Assembly (NCBI GenBank): GCA_964036045.1
Contig: OZ038384.1
Location: 29,617,771-29,681,770, forward strand
Direction: 5' to 3'
Length of the DNA stretch: 64,000 bases
From: Eutreptiella sp. 'Long Island Sound 2002'
Lineage: Eukaryota; Euglenozoa; Euglenophyceae; Eutreptiales; Eutreptiaceae
The translations under genes were made by a program, and so were the position numbers. Below the pieces are notes generated by a model. That model was given only the letters and a program-made list of their open reading frames with translations, did not search any database and was not told the DNA's origin. Positions 48,395 to 58,319 of this stretch are shown here, in pieces. How positions within the stretch are numbered: the stretch's first letter is position 1; each line of letters opens with the position of its first letter.

Positions 48395-48665
48395 GCGGTG
48401 CTATGCGGGTTGTACATGGCATGCCATGCAGACCACACAGAAACCGCTGAGCTGGCACTGTGCATGGAGGAGACACAGCGGAGGAGGATATCCCAAGTGG
48501 CGCGGCAGGCACTGGCAGGTAGAGGAAACATGAAGGACATGCCACGGGAGGCCATCATCAGGACGTGTGCAGTGAATACAAAAAGGCGCGGATTGCAGTT
48601 GGAGCCCACGAGAAGTGTGGTTGTCCCACATTCCATTGTCTACAGAGGGGACGTTTCTGTCCGGA
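48395..48665 (-). other. Segment resembling the start of another X-transposase unit (tentative)
   Basis: The - strand frame includes LFVFTAHVLMMASRGM. On the + strand, ACGTTTCTGTCCGGAAGCGC near 48,650 resembles ACGTTTCTGGCCGGAGGCGC near 56,317, at the upstream edge of unit 1. This suggests a third, truncated unit beginning here. The + strand also has an open frame (48398-48838), so the coding strand is uncertain. Confidence 0.25.
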
Positions 48666-48880
48666 AGCGCTCCGCGCGGCACAATACGTGCTGCGCGTGT
48701 TGCTTCATTACGCGCGGCCGCGCAGCACGTGCAGAACGCAAACAACACACGCATAACGCGCAGAACGCGCAAAACGCGCAGCACGGCGTTCTAGAGGCAG
48801 ACTTAGAAGCAGAGTTCCGGCACGCGCAAAACGCGTAGCACGTGGAGCACGTCACTATTGCACACGCGCGCACTTTTGGG

Positions 48881-48966
48881 GGGCCGCGTCCTCAAAGTTT
48901 GGGTATCCAGCCTACGCGGTTGTCCCCCAGGGTTCGCACTGGTCCCATGGGTAGGGATGGCACAGG
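48881..48966 (-). other. Highly conserved 3' block of unit 1
   Basis: This 86-bp block and 56,548-56,632 differ at only about five positions and one indel, although the sequence on either side is far more diverged. On the - strand it reads SLPMGPVRTLGDNRVGWIP just downstream of the transposase stop, in another frame. It may be a terminal exon, a 3' UTR element or a transposase-recognition region. Confidence 0.7.
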
Positions 48967-49024
48967 CTTGGCGGCCATGAAGTCCACGATTCCACAACGC
49001 CCGCCCTCCACCACCTTCTCCTTC

Positions 49025-50651
49025 CTAATCTTCGTCATCCTCCATGTCCTCGTCTTCTTCCCCGTCACTCTCCTCCTCCTCCTCACCCTCTTCCTCCTCA
49101 TCCTCCTCCCCCTCCTCCTCACTCTCCTCCTCCGTGTCATCCTCACTCTCCTCCCTCTCGCTTCCATCCTCCTCGGCCTCTTCGCTCTCCTCCTCCACAT
49201 CCGCCTCTACCACCCCGGTCACCCCATGTGCCACGGCAAAGCACCCCACATGGTACCACTTGCCACACCTACAACAAACGTAGTGGGTCTTGCCCCGGTT
49301 GCAATGGGTGCACACCCGGCGTCCCGGCATCCGCACCGGCACGTGGATGGGCTTGGCCACTGCCATTGTACAAAAGCGGCACCGGATAAGGTCCCACTGC
49401 CAGTCAAACATGGTACCCGTTTGGGCCCCCCCGAGGGACCGGCAAGTCGCGTGCGTTGACCACGGCGTACCGGAGGACGAACGCACGCACCGCATGCGAC
49501 CACGTCATCTGACGTCCCATCTGGCGCATCTGGAGCGCCATCTTGTTGACGTCATCCACCCCACGCGATAACTGGCGGTAGCTGGCGACCACCGGGTTCA
49601 CCTCATTCCCGCTGCGGCGATGCACGGGTCCGGCTTGTGGGAAGTGGACGTTCGTGAGCATTGGCACTACGCGGGGCGGCTTGTGACCCACCTTTGGGTT
49701 TCTGGAAAACCACCATGGCGTACCTCGCGTCGTCCACAGTGCACGTGGCGGTTTGTCCATCTCCTAGAAGTTCTCCTGCCCTGTCCACCCCGTACGTGGA
49801 GCGCTTCGTCATCATCAAGAAGGCGGGCCTCTCCGTAGCGAGGTCACGCGCTAGCTCGTGCGATCCAAAAAAGGAATCCGCCCAAAGGATGGTCCCGGAA
49901 GGGAGGAGACCTGCCCACATGGTCATGATCTGCTGGGCATTGAAGTTGCCCGCACTGTTGCCAAACCGCCGCAGGTGCCCGCGTCTACACATGTACAGGT
50001 ACATGTCCGGCACATACCCACTAATGGCATCGGCAAGGCAATAGAGCTTGATGCCGGTTGAGTGGGGCTTGCGGGCGATGAACATCCGTAGTGGGCCGGC
50101 ACGTATGCCTTTGTGCGGCACCACGGACTCATCCCCACAAGCCGCGCCACCCAACCGCCAGACACTAGCCCACTGCCCGTTGCACTCCTCCAGTAGTTCA
50201 ACAACGTCGGGCCGGATGTTACGGCGCAAGACGTCGTACTCCTTGCGGCTTAGCAATCGTGCCATGAAGGGGTTGTATAGTAACCCGTCCCGTTCCCAGA
50301 TGCCATCTACTTGCATAGGCCGTACCATGCCTAGTAGGAGGATGAAGGCGTTGTACCTACGGAAATGGAAGCCACCGCTAGAATCGATTGGGGCAAACAC
50401 TACAATCCATTGGGCCAACTGCTAGAATCAAGTGGGACACACCTTGGTACTAGGGGGATCAAGTGGGGAAGGTTCGCATGTCGGAGGGATGCCCGCTGTA
50501 ATTCCTGGATGGGAGCGAACATGTGGTCCCACACCTCATCCTCGGTGTACCCGACTAGTTCAGTTTGGCCTCGCCGGACTCCATGCATGATATTTGCTGC
50601 ACAATCCTCCAGGGGGAGTGCACCCGCATAAAGATTCATGGGAAATGGCAT
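49025..50651 (-). pseudogene. piggyBac-like transposase, copy 1 (broken)
   Basis: From ATG 50,651 the frame encodes LPLEDCAANIMHG and YTEDEVWDHMFAP, then after an 86-bp intron MVRPMQVDG. The DDE core follows: GDESVVPHKG (first Asp), KLYCLAD (second Asp) and LWADSFFGSHELA (third Asp). SRGVDDVNKMALQMRQ and a C-terminal zinc finger (CTHC...CCRCGKWYHVGC) come next, then an acidic Glu/Asp tail to 49,025. Frameshifts near 49,703 (between VVFQ and NPKVGHKPP) and near 49,455 (after YAVVNA) break the gene. Members of this family excise and insert at TTAA. Confidence 0.9.
50357..50442 (-). other. 86-bp intron present only in transposase copy 1
   Basis: On the - strand, AAG/GTGTGTCCC...TTCCGTAG/GTACAACGCC gives consensus GT-AG ends. 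Removing it joins PLVPR to YNAF, exactly as copy 2 reads without interruption (PLVLRYNAF). The intron contains the internal near-repeat CTAGAATC...GGGCMAAC. Confidence 0.85.
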
Positions 50652-51048
50652 TTTCAAAGAGCGGTGTGTCTGCATGACACCGAACACGGACATTCAGACT
50701 CCAGAGGCAGTACCGGAGGCAATGACCAGAACGCGCGACCCGCGCAGAACGCGCCAAACGCAGTGCAGAGGCACAGTCAGAGGCAACACGCAGCACATGT
50801 AGCACAGGGCAGTGTCGGTGTTTTTTTCTAGGGGGGGGGGGTTGAGCCTCAATTCCCCTACCACACAGCAATCTGCAGCGGAGGGGGGGGGGTTCAACCT
50901 CGATTCCCCGACCACAGAGCAATTGGCAACAGGTGTGGTATCTTTTTTTGCGGGACACCACCAGTTCGCTTGTGCTGGGCGCAGACCGGGCACTACATGC
51001 CCCATCGCCATAATACTCCATTATTGTACAGCCAAGAAACCGGTATTT

Positions 51049-52960
51049 CTACCAAATATTGCGACACCACCAGTCCGGCGCCTGTTGAGAAAAAGAGCCT
51101 GTCTGCGCTGAAACTTCCCAAAGGGGAACCCGCAAAGCGGGCCACGAACTCTGACGCCCCCGAGACTCGTCGGGGTCCGGCCATTCCGCACTCGGTTCCC
51201 CAAGCGGGGAGAAAAAACCCTCTGACCCCTCACCCTCCCACCCGTCCTCCCCCTCCCAGCCCTCCCACCCCTCTACAATTCTTGGACGTCGCCGTCCGTC
51301 ATCTTGCCCTCGGCAGCCGTCTCCGTATCTGGAGCCCCTTCCGGTTCGGCATGGCGTTCCGGGGAAACGGGGTGCTCTCCTCCAGAGGAGGGCAAGAATC
51401 GAGACACATGTAACGCGTAACACGCGCAGAACGCGCAACACACGCCGGGGCGGATTCCAGAGGCACAACAGAAGCATACAGGCATGACGCGCAAACGGCA
51501 GTGGCACCACAACGCGCACCTGCTCACCTGCCGGACCACCATCGCCCCTTACTAAGACCTCCGCACCCGCGGCAGCGCCTTCTGCAGCGCCTTCTGCGGC
51601 CTCCTTGGGCCCTTGTTTGGCCTCCTCACCTTTGGTCTCCGGGAGAAGCTTCTGCAGAACGCGAACAACGTGACGTCTCTCCTCCAGAGGCAACGCGCAG
51701 GCACGACATGTAGAACGCGCAGAAACGCAACACGCGCAACACGGAGCGCAGCGGGCTCTGGAGGTGACAAAGAAGCACACGCGGAGAACACCCAGCACAA
51801 CGATTTGCTGCCCTCCATGGCACCAGCGTTAGATCCTTCTGCTCTGATGCTCTGGGGCTGATCGTCCCGCGTCTCGCCGGTCTTTTGCGGATCCTGTGAA
51901 AACACAACGGGGGCCAGCCACGCACCTTCTTGATCTGTGCCACATCGGTGAACGGGCCGAGCAGCGCCTTCGGTTGAAGCTCGGGCGGCTCGCCCGTTGC
52001 GAAGGGGGGCGCGCCATAGGGCAGGGAAGGCGGGGGGCCCCGCGGCGGCGCGCCATGCGGCGGAGGCGGGGGGGGGGGGGGCGGTAGCAGCGGATAGGGG
52101 TGCCACTGCGGGTCTTGGTGGTACGACTTCTGGGATTAATTTGGGCATGAGGCGGCGGGTACTGCGGTGGCGGGGGGGGAAGGTGCGGGTACCCGCTCAT
52201 GTGAGGGGGCTCCCAATCGCAAGCGGCAGTCTACACAACGCGTAACACGGAAAGTCCTCCTCCAAAAGCGTGCGCGGAATCATACGTGCAACACGTGTAA
52301 AACGCGCATCACGCTACCATGGGCCTGCAGAGGCGCGGCGGAGGCAACAGCACACACACCACCGAAACCACAAAGCACACAAATACCCGCGGTTTCTTCG
52401 CCGCCAGCTCTCGGGTGCGCACCAGAGACCATGCTCCAGACGCCGGCAGTTCGAGGTTCCGTTCCTCTTCCAATTCGTATGCCATCAGGCCAGCCATCCG
52501 GACAAACCGGACGAACTTCTCTTGCAAAACGCGGAAAACGGGAATTTTCCTCCAGAGGCAGGCTAGAAGCAAACTCGCAGAATGCGCGCAACGCGCATGA
52601 CACGCGGCACGACTATGTAGAAACACAACAGAGCACGCGCGCAACACCTGCAAAACATCCGTTTCCATGTCAACGGTGTCTTCGATGCCGATTGCGCTTA
52701 CGTGATCGGCCCCGCCACCTCCACGCCCACCTCGCAGGCCCTCCATCTTCAGCTTGGCCAGATTAATACCCTCCGATGGGGGGCTGAGGTCCACCGGCCA
52801 TCGCGGTGCGGCGGCGCAACCCGTACAAACCGAAAGGCCCTTCAAAATCCCCTCCGCCACGGGGGGGACGTAGCAACGGGCCATACGCCGACTCCCTCCC
52901 ACTTTCCAGCCAATCTCAGGGTGGGGGGGGGGAGGGGGGGGGGGGCTGGGTCTGCGGGGG
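51049..52960 (-). pseudogene. Gene X1, distal exons
   Basis: Five exon-like blocks are separated by GCGTTCTG-type introns: about 52,930-52,648 (GINLAKLKMEGLRGG...DMETDVLQ), about 52,520-52,387 (FVRMAGLMAYELEEE), 52,230-51,792 (Pro-rich, then QSIRAEGSN), 51,651-51,529 (KLLPETKGEEAKQGPKEAA) and about 51,390-51,049. The last contains SAEWPDPDESRGRQ and ends near DWWCRNIW. It is homologous to the end of X2 (DEWPDPDEVRGRQ...QWWHR), which ties these exons to gene X. The clearest intron edges are 52,231-52,386 and 51,652-51,791. X2 lacks the middle blocks, so X1 is longer or X2 has lost them. Exon edges are inferred. Confidence 0.5.
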
Positions 52961-53620
52961 GGTCTGGGGCCGGCTGAAGGGGAGGGGGCCACCCGGACCC
53001 CAACATATATGGCTTAAAATGACCCCCTCATCCCGGTAGACATTTTTCCGGTATGTATGTTGGCAAAAAAAAATTGCAACGGGGGGGGGGGGCATGGTAG
53101 GTGGTACTTGTGTTTAAGGGCATAGCACCCCCGAGTCAATTCCCGGCCACTGTTGCCAGTGGCGCCCCACCCAGGCCTAACTATGCATGTTGCGAAGAAA
53201 GAGTGGATGTATGTTTCGTAACCCTTTGGAGGAGAGGGGGGGAAGGGTTTGCAACGCGCGCAATACGTTTTTTTAAAAAAAAAAGTTCTCTCCGCGCACT
53301 ACGTGCCCACAACGTGTGCACGTACTACGCAGTACTATGCCCACACACCGGTTGTACATCGTGTGCACCAAAGCGCCGCGTGCCCGTCATGGGGTTCTCC
53401 TCCTTGGGGCCTCAAAACATGGGTGATTGGAGTGGTGGAGTGGAGGAAGGTGATGGAAGGGGCGCTAAGAGCGCTTGTCCACCGGACGATCAAAGTAGTC
53501 CTCGTCGTCACTAGACAAATCGGTTGCTTCCCGGGTTCTCTTCTTTTTGGCCTCGAGAAGTGCGTCAAGGCGCTTCTTGTCTCTTGCCCGCTTCCCAGTG
53601 GACTTCAATGGGCGTGTCCG

Positions 53621-54056
53621 ACAAGTGGGCGGAAATGCTACATCACCCCTGCATTCTCGGGGATCCCCAAAGAAAGGGGGACAAAATCAGAATTGGATGC
53701 CTAACCCGTGCCTTTTCGGAGGCCCACAAGTGGGCGGAAATGCTACATCACCCCTGCATTCTCGGGGGTCCCCAACAAAGGGGTCAAAATCAAAGTGGGC
53801 CCACAAGTGGGCGGAAATGCTACATCACCCCTGCATTATCGGGGATCCCCAAAGAAAGGGGGACAAAGCCAGAATTGGATGCCTAACCCGTGCCTTTTGG
53901 AAGGCCCACAAGTGGGCGGAAATGCTACATCACCCCTGCATTCTCGGGGGTCCCCAACAAAGGGGACAAAATCAAAGTGGGCCCACAAGTGGGCGGAAAT
54001 GCTACATCACCCCTGCATTCTCGGGGATCCCCAAAGAAAGGGGACAAAGTCAAAGC
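53621..54056 (+). repeat. Dimeric satellite with 105/77-bp alternating monomers
   Basis: The element ACAAGTGGGCGGAAATGCTA starts at 53,621, 53,726, 53,803, 53,908 and 53,985. Spacings alternate 105, 77, 105 and 77, giving a 182-bp higher-order unit. The long monomer carries the extra TTGGATGCCTAACCCGTGCC. Open frames through it translate the repeat and are not genes. Confidence 0.95.
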
Positions 54057-54111
54057 AAAAAAAAGGCAAAAAAAAAAAACTGTCCCATGGTGTCCCTGAT
54101 CCTACCTACAT

Positions 54112-54192
54112 CCGTGCACATTACCCCCACTGGGGTTTGAACCCAGGTCCTCCAATTGCAGAGGCACTGCTTTACCACTAAGGTATGGCCCA
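54112..54192 (-). other. tRNA-like (SINE-type) sequence
   Basis: On the - strand, ACCTTAGTGGTAAAGC resembles a D-arm/A-box. CCTCTGCAATTGGAGG is anticodon-arm-like, and CTGGGTTCAAACCCCAG is a perfect T-arm with B-box. The acceptor strands (TGGGCCA and TGGGGGT) do not pair and the anticodon loop has 8 nt. It is therefore likely a tRNA pseudogene or SINE head rather than a working tRNA. Confidence 0.55.
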
Positions 54193-54389
54193 GATCAAAG
54201 ATATCTCTGCACAGGGGTGGTATTCATATTTTGTCCAATTTGGTTTTCATCCACTATTGGGTTCTCCTCCAAAAACTGAGCATTTTGAGTATAGACACAT
54301 GTGGTGGAAACCCATTTTTTCACCCTGTACTAAGTCAGGCAAAATTTCCTTAGGGCGCCTTCGGCGCCCATGGTCCGGCAGTTTCCAGC

Positions 54390-55206
54390 CAATTTCTAGG
54401 GAGGGAGGGGGGGGGAGGGGGGGGGGGGGGGGTCGGCGTAAAGGGTCCGGTGCCGGCATCCCTCCCGTGCCCTCCGCCACTTGCCGCGGGCTGCTCCAGG
54501 GATACCGCTTTTCGAAATACTCACGGGCTGCTGCAGCCGACTGGGCGTTCTTGGTCCCGCATCTCAACACGCTTTGCACGCTCACTGCCCGGACTCTGGT
54601 GTGCAGCAGAACTGCCAAACCGATCTCTTGCCTGGACTTGGGTTCCTCCGACAAGCACTCCTTGCAGTGCATCACCAATCGGCCCACGGTCGCATTGAAG
54701 TCCGTCTCCAAGATTCTCTGCATTGTGTCCAGATCACGGTCGTACCCGCCTTCATGGTGGAACTTCTCTGCTCTTGTCGGTGCGGCGCTAATGCTCTTCT
54801 GCGGGCCCTTCCCGCCGATCGCAAAGGACACGTGCCCAAGGGCCGGCTTGTCCTTGTCCTTCTTTTTCTTGGGCATCGGGCTCTGCTCCTCCGACTTCCG
54901 CTTCTTCTTCTCTGCCATTGTCTGCGGCTCCTGCTTGACCTCCAGCATGGTGGACCGTGCTGCCTTCGCGGAAGAAGAAGAGTGTTTCTCTGGCACAACG
55001 GGGTCCTCTGGCTCGTCCTCGGAATGCTCCTTCTTCGGTGTGCCTCAGGCCTGCTTCTTGCCATGGGGTGGCTCGTCGGCGTCTTCCTCCTCGGTCTCCT
55101 CCTCCTCCTCTTCGTCTCCGTCGTCTGCTGATGCCTCCTCGTCCTCTTCCTCCTCACTCTCTTCTTCTCCGCCCTCCAACCAGGTCCACAACCGGTTCGC
55201 TTGGAT
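54390..55206 (-). pseudogene. Gene X1, exon 4 (conserved core)
   Basis: The exon begins IQANRLWTWLEGG, then an acidic tract, a TGA at 55,045-55,047 and a Lys-rich nuclear-type segment (KKKRKSEEQSPMPKKKKDKD). The core shared with X2 follows: DTMQRILETDF, EIGLAVLLHTRVRA and QSVLRCGTKNAQSAAAARE, ending SSPRQVA near 54,478. Beyond this the sequence runs into a G-rich tract and the insertion. Helical core plus acidic and basic regions suggest a nuclear protein; function unknown. Confidence 0.65.
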
Positions 55207-55364
55207 CTGCAGAACGCGCAGCACGTGTAACACGATGGCGGCGCACCCAGAGGCGGAACGAGAGGCACATCACCGGAACGCGAAGAACGCGCAACACGCG
55301 CAACACGCGTATGACACGGGGCAAAATCACTTATAGATGCAACACGCAGCACGCGCACTACAAC

Positions 55365-55451
55365 CTTTGTGTACTCGAACCATCCATCCGGCTTGGCGCG
55401 GCAATCTTGGACTTTCGCGGGATCGCGCGGCTTCCCTTTCTTCGTCTTAAC
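55365..55451 (-). CDS. Gene X1, exon 3 (87 bp)
   Basis: The exon encodes VKTKKGKPRDPAKVQDC and then KPDGWFEYTK. The acceptor is CTGCAG and the donor AAG/GTTGTAG. Length and phase equal those of X2 exon 3. The downstream intron (55,207-55,364, 158 bp) has the GCGTTCTG/TGCCTCT composition. Confidence 0.75.
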
Positions 55452-55553
55452 CTGCAGGCAGTTGGTGGGGTAAGCAGCTTATTGAAAATGGAGACTAGGG
55501 ACTGTCACGGTGCAACCATACAAAACAACATGGCACGTGTCATGCATGGATAC

Positions 55554-55648
55554 TTGATATGCGATCACATTGATGAGGAACATCTCATCCTCTCGGCGAT
55601 CCTTGCTGCCGACCTTCTTGCGGTTCACCCAGGCGCCGTGCCACCCAG
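55554..55648 (-). CDS. Gene X1, exon 2 (95 bp)
   Basis: The exon encodes GWHGAWVNRKKVGSKD and then FLINVIAYQ. It lies between TTCACAG and donor GTATCC, in phases identical to X2. Introns 1 and 2 are 122 and 102 bp. Confidence 0.75.
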
Positions 55649-55770
55649 CTGTGAAGAAATGTGTGGCACGGCCCCAGAAGCAGAAACAAAAAGGCGAAAC
55701 GAACGGCGTCGACGTGGGAGACATCAAAATGCACGACACCCGTACTCCACCCCATTGAACAATCACATAC

Positions 55771-55900
55771 ATGTCTGCTGTTTGATCTGGAACACGATGA
55801 ACGCGTTGTGCTTCAGCGTGGCCGCGCTCCCCCAACAGCCCAGGTGGCCCCCCTTGGCGAGCCACTACTTGTGGCTTTGCGGCAAAAGGGGTGCGGGCAT
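55771..55900 (-). pseudogene. Gene X1, exon 1 (130 bp, TAG inside)
   Basis: From ATG at 55,900 it reads MPAPLLPQSHK, a TAG at 55,865-55,867, then WLAKGG and LKHNAFIVFQIKQQT. The aligned X2 residue is Gln, so TAG probably arose from CAG by C-to-T. The donor is GTATGT, as in X2. Confidence 0.7.
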
Positions 55901-56139
55901 AAAGAAAGGGCTGAGGTACAGGAGGACGCGTAGCTCGCGCAAAACGTGGGTTCTGGCCTCCAGAAGCATGGTGTTCGTTGCGTGCGGCACACAAAACACG
56001 CCTTGCACGGATATGCAACACCTGTTATTATTATTCGGTTTCCAGAGGCACACCTAGAATCGAAAGCTTAGAACACGTAACACGCGTAACACGCGCGGCA
56101 CACGGAGCACGAAAGCCAAGGTAGAGGCAACGGCACGAT

Positions 56140-56325
56140 ACGCTTCTCACATGGAGAACGGTGGAAATGAAAGAACGGATGCTTCCACGACGTCCGGCAC
56201 GTTCAAAAAACCCCCTGGAACAACAAAACTTCATGGATTCATTTTTCACGAACAAAAAACGTTGATTCCGTTCTGCGCGTGGTAGACAAAGGAATATTCC
56301 TTTGGCTACCATCTGTACGTTTCTG
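56140..56325 (-). other. Conserved upstream segment of unit 1
   Basis: It aligns with about 60,830-60,985 of unit 2. Shared landmarks include CAAAGGAATAT and, on the - strand, coding-like RGFFERAGRRGSIRS against RGVFEGARRNGTIRL. It could be a 5' exon or the terminal region of the element. It lies only about 220 bp from the 3' block of unit 2. Confidence 0.55.
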
Positions 56326-56329
56326 GCCG

Positions 56330-56525
56330 GAGGCGCGCTTTTGTGGCCCACGGTGTTGCACGTAAGGTTTCGAAAACGCGTGGAGCGCGCACAACGCGTA
56401 CAACACGTACACACCAAGTAACATGCACAGAACGCGTAGCACGCCGAACACGTGCCTCCAGAGGCACGTGCAGAATTGGAATACCGGACCGCGCAGAACG
56501 CGCAGAACGCGCAGCACGTCGCTTT
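56330..56525 (-). repeat. GCGTTCTG/GTGTTGCGCG-type repeat between units
   Basis: On the + strand this is a string of CGCGCAGAACGCGCAGCACG-like steps with one CCAGAGGCA. The same composition fills 48,660-48,860, 50,700-50,810, 51,405-51,500, 51,652-51,790, 52,231-52,340, 52,520-52,647, 55,207-55,364, 55,920-56,110, 58,320-58,480, 59,743-59,910, 60,430-60,500 and 60,690-60,800, mostly as introns of gene X or leaders of the transposase. Confidence 0.8.
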
Positions 56526-56547
56526 ACACAGGGGCGCACATCGAGGA

Positions 56548-56632
56548 GGGGCCGCGTCCTCACAGTTGGGTATCCAGCCTACGCGGTTGTCCCCCAGGGT
56601 TCGCATTGGTCCCATGGGTAGGGATAGCAGAG
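56548..56632 (-). other. Highly conserved 3' block of unit 2
   Basis: This is the counterpart of 48,881-48,966, with about five differences over 85 bp. It begins about 35 bp beyond the transposase stop. On the - strand it reads SLPMGPMRTLGDNRVGWIP, followed by NCEDAAPP. Confidence 0.7.
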
Positions 56633-56665
56633 GCTCCGTGTCCATGATCGTCTCGTTCAAGCCCC

Positions 56666-58291
56666 TCATTCCACCACACTACTCCTCATCTTCCCGTCCT
56701 CCTCATCCTCCTCGTCCTCCTCATCCTCCTCGTCCTCCTCGCCTTCCTCGTCCTCCTCGCCTTCCTCGTCCTCCTCGCCTTCCTCGTCCTCCTCATCCTC
56801 CTCGTCCTCCTCGTCCTCCTCGTCCTCCGCGTCCTCCTCGTCCTCCCCGTCCTCTTCGTCCTCCTCATGGTCCTCCTCCCACACCTCCTCGTCCTCCTCG
56901 TCTACCTCCATGTCCCGTGCGCCTTGCACACCTCCATAGCCATGTCCCGGTGCAAAGCACAACACGTGGAACGCCTTTCCACAACCGGTACATTCATGGC
57001 CGGTTCTTCCCCTCTTGCAAAGGTGGCACACACGCCGCCGTTGTGTCGCCACCGGCACGTGTACCTCTTGTCGGCGGGGGTGGGCAAAGTACCGCCGCCG
57101 CAACACTTGCCATTGCCATTCCCACATACTAGTGGTCTCCTTGCAAAGTCCCAATTGCCGGCAAGTTGCGAACACATTCACAACCGCGTACCGGAGCACG
57201 AACGCACGCACCGCGTGGGCCCATGTCATCTGGCGGCCAACCTGCCTCATCTGCAGGGCCATCTGGTTCCCACCATCGACACCGCGCGACAGTGTGCGGT
57301 ACGCCGCCACCACGGGGTGCACTTCCCGCCCGCTTCGCCGGTGAGGTGGTCCCTTTCGGGCAAACCACACATGCGTCAACATCGGCACAACGCGGGGGGG
57401 CTTGTGCCCGACCTTCGGATTCTTGTACGTGCACAAACTGTACTTGAAATCCGCAACAGTGAACACCGCCGTCTGCCCCTCCTGCACCTGCTCCCCGGCC
57501 CATGTCATGCCGTACGTGGACCTCTTCTTCATCATGAGGAATGCCCGCTTGTTGGCGGCCAATTCCTTTGCAAGGCCGTGGGACCCGAAAAAGGAGTCCG
57601 CACATAGCACCGTCCCCTCGGGCAGCAATGATGCCCACAACTTCATGATGTTTTTGGCATCAAAGTTTCCCGCCGCAGTGCCGTAGCGGCGTAGCCGGCC
57701 ACGTACACCGGTGTACAAATACATGTCCACCACGTACCCCCATGTTGCATCGGCCAGGCAATACAACTTTATCCCGGTTGGGTGCGGTTTTCAGGCAATG
57801 AACATTTTCAAGGGGCCCGCTAGCATCCCCTTGTGGGGCACCACGGACTCATCGCCGCAGGCCCCACCCCCCATGCACCACGCTCCCGCCCATTGGCGAT
57901 TGCAGTCTTCCAGTAGCGAGACGACATCGGTACGTAGCAACCGTTGCAGCAAGGAATATTGGCGACGCGTCAGCATGTTTGCCATATAGGGATTGTGTAA
58001 TAGGCCCTTGCGGTCCCAAACCCCGTCCACCTGCATTGGTCGCACCATCCCAAATAGAATTAGAAATGCATTGTACCTAAGTACTAGAGGTAGCAGGTCT
58101 GGCCTTCCGTGGTCCCGTAGGGCTTGGCATTGTAGATTCTCTATGGGTGCCATGATATGGTCCCACACCTCGTCCTCAGTATAGCCCATGAGCCAGGATT
58201 CCCCGGGCCGGATACCGTACTGGATATCGGCCGCACAGTCCTCCCGCGGGAGCCTATGGTCGTACAGCGGTGGTTGAAATTTTGGTGGCAT
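56666..58291 (-). pseudogene. piggyBac-like transposase, copy 2 (one stop)
   Basis: From ATG 58,291 one frame of about 541 codons runs to the stop at 56,666, broken only by TGA at 57,791-57,793. Copy 1 has Arg there (MFIAR). The motifs are YTEDEVWDHIMAP, GDESVVPHKG (Asp codon 57,851-57,853), KLYCLAD (57,749-57,751), CADSFFGSHGLAK (57,596-57,598) and LSRGVDGGNQMALQMRQ. The zinc finger CHLCKRG...CTGCGKAFHVLCF and an 80-residue Glu/Asp tail follow. The length is typical of piggyBac transposases. The acidic tail is encoded by a TCCTCCTCG microsatellite and is unusual. Confidence 0.92.
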
Positions 58292-58319
58292 CACAAACAA
58301 ATATTGTTGAGAAATGAGA

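Larger units (their letters stand above)
52903..54395. other. Probable insertion splitting gene X1
   Basis: TTTCCAGCCAAT plus a long G-run occurs at 52,903 and again at 54,382. These places translate to EIGWKV and EIGWKL in the X1 frames. The roughly 1.48 kb between them contains a satellite and a tRNA-like sequence and no X-like exon. This fits an insertion or duplication that interrupted X1. Confidence 0.5.

Noticed and set aside
49044-49283. Serine-rich + strand frame
   Set aside because: It is the antisense reading of the Glu/Asp tail of transposase copy 1 (TCCTCC repeats).
53524-54181. Three overlapping + strand frames of 120-197 codons
   Set aside because: They are translations of the 105/77-bp satellite. 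All three phases are open because the monomer has few stops.
54185-56057. Long + strand frames (383 and 366 codons)
   Set aside because: They are antisense to gene X1. The - strand frames show paralogue conservation and matching splice sites, whereas the + frames do not align with the region of X2.
56867-57607. 246-codon + strand frame
   Set aside because: It is antisense to the transposase DDE core, which is conserved in the - strand reading.
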